Origin: Streptomyces dengpaensis | GTDB taxonomy: Bacteria; Actinomycetota; Actinomycetes; Streptomycetales; Streptomycetaceae | DNA length: 64,000 nucleotides | NCBI RefSeq assembly: GCF_002946835.1 | Contig: NZ_CP026652.1 | Location: 6,448,001-6,512,000 of the forward strand | Direction: 5' to 3' | Shown: positions 1-9,913 of the stretch, piece by piece | Position numbering within the stretch: position 1 is the stretch's first letter | Layout: every line of letters begins with the position of its first letter | Translations under genes and position numbers: made by a program | The notes under the pieces: generated by a model | Databases searched by the model: none | What the model was told of the DNA's origin: nothing | Seen by the model: only the letters and a program-made list of their open reading frames with translations

Positions 1-741
<741 letters not shown>

Positions 742-879
742 CCGGCCCTCCTCGGCCCGTTCTCGGGCCGACGCCCTGTGCGGACCGGCCCACCCCGAAA
801 CACGGACACCACGCGTGAAAAGTTCCGCGTGACGCCACACCCGCATTCTTGTTGCCGTTACCGGTTCGTGTCACTCGCC

Positions 880-888
880 TGTGGATAA
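880..888 (-). promoter_or_regulatory. Single consensus DnaA box
   Basis: TGTGGATAA is the reverse complement of TTATCCACA, a perfect consensus DnaA box. It lies in the 264-base non-coding gap between moxR and the carbonic anhydrase, about 140 bases upstream of the moxR start. Nothing else structured was recognised in 742-1005. A single 9-mer can occur by chance, so function is only a suggestion. Confidence 0.4.
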
Positions 889-1005
889 CTGGCCGCGATA
901 TGTCGGGTCTTACGGCCCTTTGGGCATCGGAAGGCTGGGGTTTTTCGTGAAGAGAGCGTCGCCCGAGTCTCCGGCGGACGGCGCCTGCGAGTCCTGCGGA
1001 GCCGG

Positions 1006-1554
1006 TCAGGCGGGGTCGATCTCGCGCAGAAGACCGGTCGTCACGTCGAAGACGAAGCCGCGTACGTCGTCGGTGTGCAGCAGGAACGGAGAGGTGCGCA
1101 CGCGCTGCATCGACTGCCGTACGTCCTGGTCGACGTCCCGGAAGGCCTCCACCGCCCAGGCGGGACGCTGGCCGACCTCGTCCTCCAGCTCGTGCCGGAA
1201 GTCCTCGGTGAGGTTCTCCAGGCCGCAGCCGGTGTGGTGGATGAGGACCACGCTGCGGGTGCCGAGCGCCCGCTGGCTGATCGTGAGGGAACGGATCACG
1301 TCATCGGTGACGACCCCGCCGGCGTTGCGGATGGTGTGGCAGTCGCCCAGCGCCAGGCCGAGCGCGGCGTGCAGGTCGAGCCGGGCGTCCATGCACGCCA
1401 CCACCGCGACGCGCAGCACGGGACGGGCGTCCATCCCGGGGTCGGTGAACGCGGAGGCGTACCGCTCGTTCGCGTCGACGAGGCGGTCGGTCACGGTGCC
1501 CTTGGTGGCTATGGCGCCTTCGGGCTCGGTGGGAACGGATGCGGAAGTCGTCAT
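1006..1554 (-). CDS. Beta-class carbonic anhydrase
   Basis: Encodes a small beta-carbonic anhydrase (182 residues from the ATG at 1554), interconverting carbon dioxide and bicarbonate in the cytoplasm. The zinc signature is visible: the Cys-x-Asp-x-Arg motif in VVACMDARLD and the later His-x-x-Cys in LIHHTGCGLENL, with the conserved GDCHTIRNAGG between them. The frame is open up to 1608, but MTTSASVP at 1554 is the likelier start because the upstream residues look like translated non-coding DNA. It is transcribed away from rsmH and towards moxR. It belongs to the short beta-CA group common in actinobacteria. Some members of this group are catalytically weak, so activity is inferred from motifs only. 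Confidence 0.88.
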   Translation of the reverse strand: MTTSASVPTEPEGAIATKGTVTDRLVDANERYASAFTDPGMDARPVLRVAVVACMDARLDLHAALGLALGDCHTIRNAGGVVTDDVIRSLTISQRALGTRSVVLIHHTGCGLENLTEDFRHELEDEVGQRPAWAVEAFRDVDQDVRQSMQRVRTSPFLLHTDDVRGFVFDVTTGLLREIDPA

Positions 1555-1731
1555 ACCCATGACGGTAACGGTCACCTGGGGCGGAGGCCCGCTGTGAGAC
1601 AGGGACAAAGAACGTCATGGTGGCTTGGTGTGAGGTAACCCACACGGGCAGTATCGGCCCACCCGTACGGGTGATTCTTACGGATTTGCCGCTTCATCGG
1701 GGGCGGGCCCGGCGACGCGCAAGCCGGTTGA

Positions 1732-1759
1732 TTGACCGCGAGACAGCGTGGACTAAAGT
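1732..1759 (+). promoter_or_regulatory. Candidate promoter for the dcw cluster (rsmH)
   Basis: TTGACC at 1732-1737 and TAAAGT at 1754-1759 are separated by 16 bases, a good match to the principal sigma (HrdB) consensus. The pair sits about 220 bases upstream of rsmH in the 1555-1979 gap, implying a long 5' leader. The rest of that gap contains a short CGTACGTACG palindrome near 1850 but no recognisable gene. No mraZ was found in front of rsmH, consistent with this lineage. Confidence 0.5.
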
Positions 1760-1979
1760 GACGCGAAGCGGGAGGCGAGGCTCTCCCTGCTGGACTGTTT
1801 TCCCCTGGAGGCCCGGCGATTTTCCGGCGTCTCCCCCGCGTGCGCGGCGCGTACGTACGGCTCGGCCTCCTCCCGCTCCCGGTCGGCTGACGCCACTCAC
1901 CCGGCGCCAGCAGGCCTCCCCTTCTCGAGCGGGTGGGGACCCGGCGGTGCGTACGGCGCGCCGGAACTGAGAGGGCCCC

Positions 1980-2939
1980 TTGAGCGAGAGTCGACACGTC
2001 CCGGTGATGCTCCAGCGGTGCCTGGACATGTTGGCCCCTGCCCTGGCCGAGCCGGGAGCCGTCGTCGTCGACTGCACCCTGGGGCTCGGCGGCCACAGCG
2101 AGGCGCTCCTCACCCACTTCCCCGAGGCCCGTCTGGTGGCCCTGGACCGCGACAAGGAGGCGCTGCGCCTCTCCGGGGAGCGGCTCGCCCCCTTCGGTGA
2201 GCGCGCCACCCTCGTGCACGCCGTCTACGACGAATTGCCCGATGTCCTCGACCGCCTGGGCATCCCGCGCGTCCAGGGGGTCCTGTTCGACCTCGGCGTC
2301 TCCTCCATGCAGCTCGACGAGGCGGAGCGCGGGTTCGCGTACGCGCAGGACGCCCCGCTCGACATGCGCATGGACCAGACGACCGGCATCAGCGCGGCCG
2401 AGGTGCTCAACACCTACCCGGCGGGCGAACTGGTGCGGATCCTGCGGGCGTACGGCGAGGAGAAGCAGGCCAAGCGGATCGTCTCCGCGATCGTGCGCGA
2501 ACGCGAGAAGGAGCCCTTCAGCAACAGCGCGCGGCTGGTCGAGCTGATCCGCGACGCGCTCCCGCAGGCGGCCAAGCGCACCGGCGGCAACCCCGCCAAG
2601 CGCACCTTCCAGGCGTTGCGCATCGAGGTCAACGGCGAACTCAGCGTCCTGGAGAGGGCGATTCCCGCGGCCGTGAAGGAGCTCGCCGTGGGGGGCCGCA
2701 TCGCCGTCCTGTCGTACCACTCGCTGGAGGACCGGCTGGTCAAGCAGGTGTTCGCGGCCGGCGCCGCCTCCACCGCGCCGCCCGGCCTGCCGGTCGTCCC
2801 CGAGCGCTACCAGCCGCGGCTCAAGCTGCTCACCCGCGGTGCCGAGCTGCCCACCGAGGAAGAGGTCGCCGAGAACCGGCGGGCGGCTCCCGCACGGCTG
2901 CGGGGGGCGCAGCGCATCCGTGAGGACGACGCCGAGTGA
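1980..2939 (+). CDS. rsmH: 16S rRNA (cytosine1402-N4)-methyltransferase
   Basis: RsmH (MraW) methylates C1402 of 16S rRNA in the decoding centre using S-adenosylmethionine. The 319-residue length is normal. The protein opens with [15 protein letters not shown], then shows the SAM-binding stretch [34 protein letters not shown], and the C-terminal [13 protein letters not shown] typical of the family. The start appears to be TTG at 1980, with GAGAGGG a few bases upstream and homology beginning at residue 2. It is the first gene of the dcw cluster. The next gene, ftsL, follows after about 160 bases that carry no other recognisable gene. Confidence 0.95.
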   Translation: MSESRHVPVMLQRCLDMLAPALAEPGAVVVDCTLGLGGHSEALLTHFPEARLVALDRDKEALRLSGERLAPFGERATLVHAVYDELPDVLDRLGIPRVQGVLFDLGVSSMQLDEAERGFAYAQDAPLDMRMDQTTGISAAEVLNTYPAGELVRILRAYGEEKQAKRIVSAIVREREKEPFSNSARLVELIRDALPQAAKRTGGNPAKRTFQALRIEVNGELSVLERAIPAAVKELAVGGRIAVLSYHSLEDRLVKQVFAAGAASTAPPGLPVVPERYQPRLKLLTRGAELPTEEEVAENRRAAPARLRGAQRIREDDAE

Positions 2940-3098
2940 GGCAGGGTGAGGGCGGGGCGCGTGAGTCCGCACCGGGTTGGGGATCCAGACTCACCGGACG
3001 GTCGTGAGTCGGGAAACCAAACCCGCGGAAGACGAACCCACAGGGCCGGCGGAGAGCAGACCCCAGGCCCCCGGCGAACAAACCGACAGGGAGGGTGC

Positions 3099-3668
3099 GT
3101 GAGCAGGAAACCCGAACTCAGAGGGCGGGCCGCCCGGCTCGCACGGCTGCTGCCGGCCGGTGCCGGACAGGCAGCCCGCGCCCCCTTCGTCCTGCTGGTC
3201 GTCCTCCTGCTCGGCGGCGGTCTCATCGGGCTCCTCGTGCTGAACTCCGCGCTCAGCGAAGGCGCGTTCCGCCTCGATGACCTGCAGAAGGACACCAAGA
3301 GTCTCACCGACGAGGAGCAGGCCCTCCAGCGGGACGTGGACGCCTACGCCGCCCCCGACGCCCTGCAGCAGCGCGCCCGCGAACTGGGCATGGTCCCCGG
3401 CGGCGACCCGGCCTTCCTCAACCCCGACGGCACCGTCATGGGCGTCCCGGGAGCCGCCCGGCAGTCCGCCGCGCGACCCCCGAAGGTCCCCGCGCCCGAG
3501 GCTCTCGCCACGTCCCCGGGCCAGACCCTGTCGCCAGCCACGCAGCCGTCCACGCCTTCCACGCAGCCCTCCACACCCGCCCCGCGGCCGTCTCCATCCG
3601 CCACGGCGGGCCCCTCGGCTCAGGCCCCCACCCCGTCCGCACAGCCCTCCACGACCCCCGGCAGGTGA
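3099..3668 (+). CDS. ftsL: Divisome protein FtsL
   Basis: A 189-residue bitopic membrane protein in the ftsL position between rsmH and ftsI. The start is GTG at 3099, behind GGGAGGG. A basic N-terminus is followed by one membrane span (PFVLLVVLLLGGGLIGLLVL, roughly residues 29-48). A short coiled-coil-like segment (LDDLQKDTKSLTDEEQALQRDVDAY) then leads to a low-complexity tail rich in Pro, Ser, Thr and Ala from about residue 120. FtsL scaffolds FtsQ and DivIC and helps activate FtsW/FtsI at the septum. In Streptomyces it is needed for efficient sporulation septa. Its stop overlaps the ftsI start by four bases (GTGA), implying translational coupling. The identification rests mainly on topology and position, since FtsL sequences are poorly conserved. 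Confidence 0.88.
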   Translation: MSRKPELRGRAARLARLLPAGAGQAARAPFVLLVVLLLGGGLIGLLVLNSALSEGAFRLDDLQKDTKSLTDEEQALQRDVDAYAAPDALQQRARELGMVPGGDPAFLNPDGTVMGVPGAARQSAARPPKVPAPEALATSPGQTLSPATQPSTPSTQPSTPAPRPSPSATAGPSAQAPTPSAQPSTTPGR

Positions 3669-5626
3669 CGGAAGTGTCCGACAGGGAACCGCCGCGCCGT
3701 CGCGTGCCCGGACCCGCCAGGCCCGTACGTCCCGGGGGCCAGCGGCGCCCGGGACCCGGTGCCCGCCCCGCGCGCCGCCCGGGCACATCCCGGCCGAACG
3801 GTCCGCGTGTCATCCGGCTCGGCAACCCACGCCCCCGCCTGCGGATGGTCAGCCTCGCGCTGACCCTGGTGATGATCGCCTTCGTCGTACGGCTGCTTCA
3901 GGTGCAGGCCGTGGACGCGAGCACCTACGCAGCGAAGGCCGAGCAGAACCGCTATGTCGGGCGCACGCTGGCCGCCGAGCGCGGCGGGATCACCGACCGC
4001 AACGGCGTCGAGCTGGCGACGAGCGTGGACGCGTACGACATCACGGCCGATCCGACGATGTTCACGCAGAAGGCGACGAAGGTGACGGACGCGCCCGAAC
4101 AGGCCGCCGCGCTGCTCGCCCCGATGATCGGCCAGGACGTGGACACGATCGCGAAGAAGCTGCGGACGAAGAACACCCGCTACACCCTGCTCGCGCACCG
4201 GCAGACCCCCCAGGTGTGGACGCAGATCAAGGACCTGAAGAACACGTTCCTGGCGAAGGCGGAGACCGACCCCAGCACTGTCAATGTCCTCGCGGGCGTC
4301 CTCGCGGTCCCGGCCAGCAAGCGTGTGTACCCCAACGGTGATCTCGCCGCCGGGCTGCTGGGCTGGGTCAACGCCGACGGCAAGGGCGGCGGCGGACTCG
4401 AGCAGCAGCTGAACAAGGAGCTCGCCGGCAAGGACGGCAAGATCCGCTACGCCCAGTCCGGCGGCCGTCAGGTGCCGACGGCGGGCTCCACCGAGACGCC
4501 CGCCGTGGCCGGCTCCGACGTCGAGCTGACCATCGACCGCGACATCCAGTGGGCCGCGCAGAATGCCATCTCCGAGCAGGTGAAGAAGTCCGAGGCGGAC
4601 CGCGGGTACGTGATAGTGCAGGACACCCGGACCGGCGAGATCCTCGCTATGGCCAACTCGCCCGGCTTCGACCCGAACGACCTCTCCGAGGCCGACGCGA
4701 ACGCCCTGCACAACTGGAGCCTGGAAGACGCCTACGAGCCCGGCTCCACCGCCAAGCTGACCTCGATGGCCGCCGTCCTCGAGGAGAACGTGGCGACGCC
4801 GGACACGCACGTGGTCGTGCCCAACCGGCTGCATCGCGGCGACCGGCTTTTCCATGACGACATCGACCACCCGACCTGGTACCTGACGCTCAATGGCGTG
4901 CTCGCCAAGTCCAGCAACATCGGCACCATCCTGGCGACCGGCCAGCTCGGCAAGACGCAGAAGGAGGCCAACAAGGTCCTCTACTCGTATCTGCGCAAGT
5001 TCGGCATCGGCAGCCACACCGGGCTCGGCTTCCCCGGCGAGACGGCGGGCATCCTCGCCTCGCCCGACACATGGTCCACGTCGCAGCAGTACACGATTCC
5101 TTTCGGCCAGGGTGTGTCGATCAACGCGATGCAGGCGGCGTCCGTCTACTCGACGATCGCCAACGGCGGCGTACGGATCGAGCCGACGCTGGTGCGCGGC
5201 ACGGAGGGGCCCGACGGCCGCTTCATCCCCGCCGGCCAGCCCAAGAAGACCAGGGTCGTGAGCGAGAAGACGGCGAAGACCCTCGCCCAGATGCTGGAGT
5301 CCGTCGTGGACGACGAGCAGGGCACCGGCGTCAAGGCGCGCATCCCCGGCTATCGCGTCGCGGGCAAGACGGGTACGGCCAACCGCGTGGATCCGGCCAC
5401 CGGCAAGTACCGCGGCTACACGTCGTCGTTCGCCGGCTTCGCCCCCGCGGACAACCCGCGGATCACCGTCTACTGCGTGATCCAGAACGCCACCAAGGGC
5501 AGCTACTTCGGCGGCCAGATCTGCGGACCCATCTACAAGCAGGTCATGGAGTTCGCCCTGAAGACCCTCCAGGTCCCGCCCACCGGGGCCCAGCCCGTCA
5601 GACTGCCCGTCACGTTCAAGCCGTGA
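3665..5626 (+). CDS. ftsI: Septal class B penicillin-binding protein FtsI
   Basis: FtsI (PBP3-like) is the peptidoglycan transpeptidase of the septum and partner of FtsW. The 653 residues comprise a basic Pro-rich cytoplasmic N-terminus, one membrane span around residues 60-80 (SLALTLVMIAFVVRLLQV), a PBP-dimerisation domain, and the transpeptidase domain. The active-site motifs are intact: STAK with catalytic Ser361, SSN at 416-418, and KTGT at 568-571. The GTG start overlaps the ftsL stop. The last 78 bases before murE contain no gene. The enzyme is expected to be the beta-lactam target needed for sporulation septation rather than for tip growth, as known for Streptomyces. Confidence 0.95.
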   Translation: MTEVSDREPPRRRVPGPARPVRPGGQRRPGPGARPARRPGTSRPNGPRVIRLGNPRPRLRMVSLALTLVMIAFVVRLLQVQAVDASTYAAKAEQNRYVGRTLAAERGGITDRNGVELATSVDAYDITADPTMFTQKATKVTDAPEQAAALLAPMIGQDVDTIAKKLRTKNTRYTLLAHRQTPQVWTQIKDLKNTFLAKAETDPSTVNVLAGVLAVPASKRVYPNGDLAAGLLGWVNADGKGGGGLEQQLNKELAGKDGKIRYAQSGGRQVPTAGSTETPAVAGSDVELTIDRDIQWAAQNAISEQVKKSEADRGYVIVQDTRTGEILAMANSPGFDPNDLSEADANALHNWSLEDAYEPGSTAKLTSMAAVLEENVATPDTHVVVPNRLHRGDRLFHDDIDHPTWYLTLNGVLAKSSNIGTILATGQLGKTQKEANKVLYSYLRKFGIGSHTGLGFPGETAGILASPDTWSTSQQYTIPFGQGVSINAMQAASVYSTIANGGVRIEPTLVRGTEGPDGRFIPAGQPKKTRVVSEKTAKTLAQMLESVVDDEQGTGVKARIPGYRVAGKTGTANRVDPATGKYRGYTSSFAGFAPADNPRITVYCVIQNATKGSYFGGQICGPIYKQVMEFALKTLQVPPTGAQPVRLPVTFKP

Positions 5627-5704
5627 CCCTCTGCGACAGACCTTGATCCACTCCGACCGTACGCCCTGACCGGCCCCCCAAGCACAACGGACCAGGAACA
5701 GCTC

Positions 5705-7417
5705 GTGACAACGATCACCCCGGCCTCCCGGAAACAGCCCCCGCCGAACCCCTCGCTTCGCTCCGGCGGGGGTACGCCCGGTACGCTCACCGCCGTGCCA
5801 CACGCTGATCAGTCCCAAACCACCCAGAAGGGCGTTCCTGTGACATATCCGGGGCCGCCGCGACCGGTTCACGTCTCCGCCGCACCCCTCGCGGAGCTGG
5901 CCGGTCAGCTGGGTGCCACCGCCCCGGCGTCGACCGCGGAGGTCACGGGCATCACCCATGACTCCCGTGCCGTGCGCCCCGGCGACCTGTACGCCGCCCT
6001 GCCCGGCGCCCGCCTTCATGGCGCCGACTTCGTGACCCAGGCGGCCGGCCTCGGTGCCGTCGGCGTCCTGACCGACCCGGCCGGCGCCGAGCGCGCCGCG
6101 GCCACCGGCCTCCCGGTTCTCGTCGTCGACGACCCTCGCGGGCGGATGGGCGAGCTGGCGGCCACGATCTACGGCCACCCCGGCCGCGATCTGCTCCAGA
6201 TCGGCATCACCGGCACCTCCGGCAAGACCACGACGGCCTACCTCATCGAGGGCGGCCTGAAGACGGTCCGGTCCACGGACGAGAGGGGCCGGCGCGAAGC
6301 GTCGTCGGTTGAGGGCGGTGGTGGGCGACGGGTGGGGCTCATCGGCACCGTCGAGACGCGCATCGGCGACGAGCGCATCAAGTCGGAGCGCACCACCCCC
6401 GAAGCCACCGACCTCCAGGCGCTGTTCGCGGTCATGCGTGAGCGCGGCGTCGACGCGGTCGCGATGGAGGTCTCCAGCCACGCGCTGGTCCTCGGCCGCG
6501 TCGACGGCTGTGTCTTCGACATCGCCGTCTTCAACAACCTCAGCCCGGAACACATGGAGTTCCACTCCGACATGGAGGACTACTTCCGGGCCAAGGCGCA
6601 GCTGTTCACACCGAAACGCAGCAGACTCGGCGTCATCAACCTCGACGACGAGTACGGCCGCAGGCTCACCGAGGAAGCGACCGTCCCGGTCGTCACCTTC
6701 TCCGCCGAGGGCCACCCGGACGCCGACTGGCGCGCCGAGGGCGTCGAAGTCGGCCCCATGGACTCGACGTTCACCGTGGTCGGCCCCAAGGGGGAGCGGA
6801 TCACCGCCAGGTCGCCGCTCGCGGGCCCCTTCAACGTGGCGAACACGCTCGCCGCGATCGTCGCCCTCGCCGCCGCCGGGCTCGACCCGCAGACCGCCGC
6901 GGACGGCATCGCCGCCGTACCGGGCGTGCCGGGCCGCCTGGAGCGCGTGGACGCGGGCCAGCCCTACCTCGCCGTCGTCGACTACGCCCACAAGACGGAC
7001 GCTGTCGAATCGGTCCTGCGCGCTCTGCGCAAGGTGACCAGCGGCCGCCTGCACGTGGTGCTCGGCTGCGGTGGCGACCGGGACACGACCAAGCGGATGC
7101 CGATGGGCGCGGCGGCGGCCCGGCTCGCCGACACCGCGGTACTGACCTCCGACAACCCCCGCTCAGAGGACCCCCTCGCGATCCTCGCGACCATGCTTCA
7201 GGGCGCGGCGTCCGTGCCCGCGCACGAGCGCGGCGAGGTCCAGGTCTTCGAGGACCGGGCCGCGGCCATCGCCGCCGCCGTCGCCCGCGCAGAGCCGGGT
7301 GACACGGTGCTGGTCGCCGGCAAGGGCCATGAGCAGGGCCAGGACATCGCCGGGGTGGTGCGTCCCTTCGACGACCGCCAGGTGCTTCGCGAAGCTATCC
7401 AGAAGACCCAGGGATGA
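5705..7417 (+). CDS. murE: UDP-MurNAc-tripeptide synthetase (MurE) with a 19-residue insertion
   Basis: MurE adds the third stem amino acid, presumably LL-diaminopimelate in this genus, to UDP-MurNAc-L-Ala-D-Glu. The protein is 570 residues from GTG 5705. A second candidate start, GTG near 5840 (MTYPGPPRP), would remove a poorly ordered 45-residue leader. The ATP loop GTSGKTT is at 170-176, AMEVSSHAL follows, and SDNPRSEDP near 480 matches the diaminopimelate-type MurE signature. Residues 192-210 (DERGRREASSVEGGGGRRV, bases 6278-6334) form a Gly/Arg-rich insertion between the P-loop helix and the next strand: 36 residues lie between GKTTT and GTVE, against about 17 in E. coli MurE. The frame is intact, so the insertion is probably a surface loop. 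murF follows after four bases. Confidence 0.95.
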   Translation: MTTITPASRKQPPPNPSLRSGGGTPGTLTAVPHADQSQTTQKGVPVTYPGPPRPVHVSAAPLAELAGQLGATAPASTAEVTGITHDSRAVRPGDLYAALPGARLHGADFVTQAAGLGAVGVLTDPAGAERAAATGLPVLVVDDPRGRMGELAATIYGHPGRDLLQIGITGTSGKTTTAYLIEGGLKTVRSTDERGRREASSVEGGGGRRVGLIGTVETRIGDERIKSERTTPEATDLQALFAVMRERGVDAVAMEVSSHALVLGRVDGCVFDIAVFNNLSPEHMEFHSDMEDYFRAKAQLFTPKRSRLGVINLDDEYGRRLTEEATVPVVTFSAEGHPDADWRAEGVEVGPMDSTFTVVGPKGERITARSPLAGPFNVANTLAAIVALAAAGLDPQTAADGIAAVPGVPGRLERVDAGQPYLAVVDYAHKTDAVESVLRALRKVTSGRLHVVLGCGGDRDTTKRMPMGAAAARLADTAVLTSDNPRSEDPLAILATMLQGAASVPAHERGEVQVFEDRAAAIAAAVARAEPGDTVLVAGKGHEQGQDIAGVVRPFDDRQVLREAIQKTQG

Positions 7418-7421
7418 ACTT

Positions 7422-8843
7422 GTGATCGCCCTCTCTCTCGCCGAGATCGCAGCAGTCGTCGGCGGGCAGACCTACGACATACCGGATCTGTCGGTACAGA
7501 TCACCGGACCGGTCGTCCGGGACTCCCGTGAGGTGGAGTCCGGCAGCCTCTTCGTCGCCTTCGTGGGCGAGCGGGTGGACGGCCATGACTTCGCCGAGGC
7601 GGTGATCGAGGCGGGCGCGGTCGCCCTCCTGGCGTCCCGCCCCGTCGGCGTGCCCGCGATCGTCGTCGCGGACGTGCGGGCAGCCCTCGGTGCCCTCGCC
7701 CGCCATGTCGTCGAACGGCTCGGCGCGACCCTCGTGGCCCTCACCGGCTCCGCGGGCAAGACCAGCACCAAGGACCTCATCGCGCAGGTGCTGCGGCGCA
7801 AGGCGCCGACCGTCTTCACGCCCGGTTCGCTCAACAACGAGATCGGACTGCCGCTCACCGCGCTCAGCGCCACCGAGGAGACCAGGTTCCTCGTGCTGGA
7901 GATGGGCGCCCGCGGCGTCGGCCACATCCGCTACCTCACGGATCTGACGCCTCCGAAGATCGGCCTCGTCCTCAACGTCGGCACCGCCCACATCGGCGAG
8001 TTCGGCGGCCGCGAACACATCGCACAGGCGAAGGGTGAGATCGTCGAGGCCCTCCCGGAGGACGGCACCGCGATCCTCAACGCCGACGATCCCCTCGTAC
8101 GCGCCATGGCGTCCCGTACGAAGGCACGCGTGCTCCTCTTCGGGGAGTCCGACGAAGCGGACGTACGCGCCGAGAACGTCCGTCTCACGGACAATGGACA
8201 GCCCGCCTTCAGCCTTCGCACACCCTCCGGGTGCAGTGACGTGACCATGCGCCTGTACGGTGAGCATCACGTGTCGAACGCGCTCGCCGCGGCCGCCGTC
8301 GCCCATGAGCTGGGCATGTCCGCAGACGAGATCGCCGTGGCGCTCTCCGAGGCGGGCTCCCTCTCCCGCTGGCGGATGGAGGTCACCGAGCGCCCGGACG
8401 GCGTGACGGTCGTCAACGACGCCTACAACGCGAACCCCGAGTCCATGCGAGCCGCCCTGCGCGCGCTCGCGGCCATGGGCAAAGCCTCACAGGCGAAGGG
8501 GGGCCGTACGTGGGCGGTGCTCGGTGAGATGGCCGAGCTCGGTGACGAGGCGCTCGCCGAGCACGACGCGGTCGGACGGCTCGCCGTCCGGCTCAACGTC
8601 AGCAAGCTCGTCGCGGTCGGGGGCAGGGAAGCGTCCTGGCTCCAACTGGGCGCATATAACGAGGGTTCGTGGGGTGAGGAGTCGGTGCACGTGTCCGACG
8701 CACAGGCGGCTGTCGACCTGTTGCGCAGTGAACTGCGCCCAGGAGACGTCGTACTCGTGAAGGCGTCCAGGTCGGTCGGGCTCGAACGGGTGGCCCAGGC
8801 GCTGCTCGACAGCGGTGCCGAGGGTGAGGTTGCCGCCCGATGA
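7422..8843 (+). CDS. murF: UDP-MurNAc-tripeptide:D-Ala-D-Ala ligase
   Basis: MurF completes the soluble peptidoglycan precursor by adding D-Ala-D-Ala with ATP. I place the start at GTG 7422 ([15 protein letters not shown]), just after the murE stop and behind GGGATG. A longer open frame from 7299 only overlaps the end of murE. The protein is 473 residues. It shows an N-terminal substrate domain with [15 protein letters not shown], the ATP loop [32 protein letters not shown], and [15 protein letters not shown] near the C-terminal domain, all typical of MurF. The stop overlaps the mraY start as ATGA, so the two are probably translationally coupled. Confidence 0.95.
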   Translation: MIALSLAEIAAVVGGQTYDIPDLSVQITGPVVRDSREVESGSLFVAFVGERVDGHDFAEAVIEAGAVALLASRPVGVPAIVVADVRAALGALARHVVERLGATLVALTGSAGKTSTKDLIAQVLRRKAPTVFTPGSLNNEIGLPLTALSATEETRFLVLEMGARGVGHIRYLTDLTPPKIGLVLNVGTAHIGEFGGREHIAQAKGEIVEALPEDGTAILNADDPLVRAMASRTKARVLLFGESDEADVRAENVRLTDNGQPAFSLRTPSGCSDVTMRLYGEHHVSNALAAAAVAHELGMSADEIAVALSEAGSLSRWRMEVTERPDGVTVVNDAYNANPESMRAALRALAAMGKASQAKGGRTWAVLGEMAELGDEALAEHDAVGRLAVRLNVSKLVAVGGREASWLQLGAYNEGSWGEESVHVSDAQAAVDLLRSELRPGDVVLVKASRSVGLERVAQALLDSGAEGEVAAR

Positions 8844-9913
8844 TGAAGCAGATCCTGTTCGCGGGAGTCATTGGTCTGTTCCTGACCTTGATCGGCACAC
8901 CGCTGCTGATCAAGTTGCTGGCCCGCAAGGGCTACGGGCAGTACATCCGCGATGACGGCCCGCGCGAGCACCACAGCAAGCGCGGTACGCCGACCATGGG
9001 TGGTATCGCCTTCATCCTGGCGACGATCATCGCGTACTTCCTGTCGAAGGTGATCACGGGCTACCCGCCCACGTTCTCGGGCCTGCTGGTGCTCGGCCTG
9101 ATGGCGGGCATGGGCCTGGTCGGCTTCCTGGACGACTACATCAAGATCGTCAAGCGGCGCTCGCTCGGTCTGCGGGCCAAGGCGAAGATGGCCGGCCAGC
9201 TGATCGTGGGTATCGCCTTCGCGGTCCTTGCCCTGCAGTTCGCCGACAACCGGGGCAACACCCCGGCCTCCACGAAGCTCTCCTTCGTCCAGGACTTCGG
9301 CTGGTCCATCGGCCCGGTGCTGTTCGTTGTCTGGGCGCTGTTCATGATTCTCGCCATGTCGAACGGCGTGAACCTGACGGACGGCCTGGACGGCCTCGCC
9401 ACCGGCGCCGCGACGATGGTGTTCGGTGCCTACACCTTCATCGGTGTCTGGCAGTTCCAGGAGTCCTGCGCCAACGCGGCGACCCTGACCAACCCCGCCG
9501 CCTGTTACGAGGTGCGCGACCCACTGGACCTCGCGGTGGTCGCCTCCGCCCTGATGGGCGCCTGCTTCGGCTTCCTGTGGTGGAACACCTCGCCGGCCAA
9601 GATCTTCATGGGTGACACCGGTTCGCTGGCCCTCGGCGGTGCGCTCGCCGGTCTCGCGATCTGCTCCCGCACGGAGCTGCTCGTCGCGCTCCTCGGCGGC
9701 CTCTTCGTCCTGATCACCATGTCGGTCGTCATCCAGGTCGGCTCCTTCCGGCTGACCGGCAAGCGCGTCTTCCGCATGGCGCCACTCCAGCACCACTTCG
9801 AACTCAAGGGGTGGTCCGAAGTCCTTGTGGTGGTCCGCTTCTGGATCATTCAGGGCATGTGCGTCATTGTGGGACTGGGCCTCTTCTACGCAGGATGGGC
9901 AGCCAAGAAGTGA
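8840..9913 (+). CDS. mraY: Phospho-MurNAc-pentapeptide transferase
   Basis: MraY transfers phospho-MurNAc-pentapeptide to undecaprenyl phosphate, making lipid I at the inner face of the membrane. The 357 residues are mostly membrane helices (about ten). The conserved cytoplasmic motifs are present: [26 protein letters not shown] with the Mg-binding Asp pair, [10 protein letters not shown], and [11 protein letters not shown], plus [11 protein letters not shown] near the C-terminus. Start ATG 8840 overlaps the murF stop; a second ATG directly follows it. A Cys-containing extracytoplasmic loop ([17 protein letters not shown], near residues 210-225) is longer than in E. coli and may hold a disulphide, an inference only. 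Confidence 0.96.
   Translation: MMKQILFAGVIGLFLTLIGTPLLIKLLARKGYGQYIRDDGPREHHSKRGTPTMGGIAFILATIIAYFLSKVITGYPPTFSGLLVLGLMAGMGLVGFLDDYIKIVKRRSLGLRAKAKMAGQLIVGIAFAVLALQFADNRGNTPASTKLSFVQDFGWSIGPVLFVVWALFMILAMSNGVNLTDGLDGLATGAATMVFGAYTFIGVWQFQESCANAATLTNPAACYEVRDPLDLAVVASALMGACFGFLWWNTSPAKIFMGDTGSLALGGALAGLAICSRTELLVALLGGLFVLITMSVVIQVGSFRLTGKRVFRMAPLQHHFELKGWSEVLVVVRFWIIQGMCVIVGLGLFYAGWAAKK

Noticed and set aside
742..1005. Plus-strand frame 10-888 across moxR and its upstream gap
   Set aside because: It is antisense to the well-supported MoxR coding sequence and has no domain.
3620..7054. Minus-strand open frame of more than 1100 codons opposite ftsI and murE
   Set aside because: Composition is the Arg/Gly/Val-rich pattern of antisense GC-rich DNA and it lies over well-identified genes.
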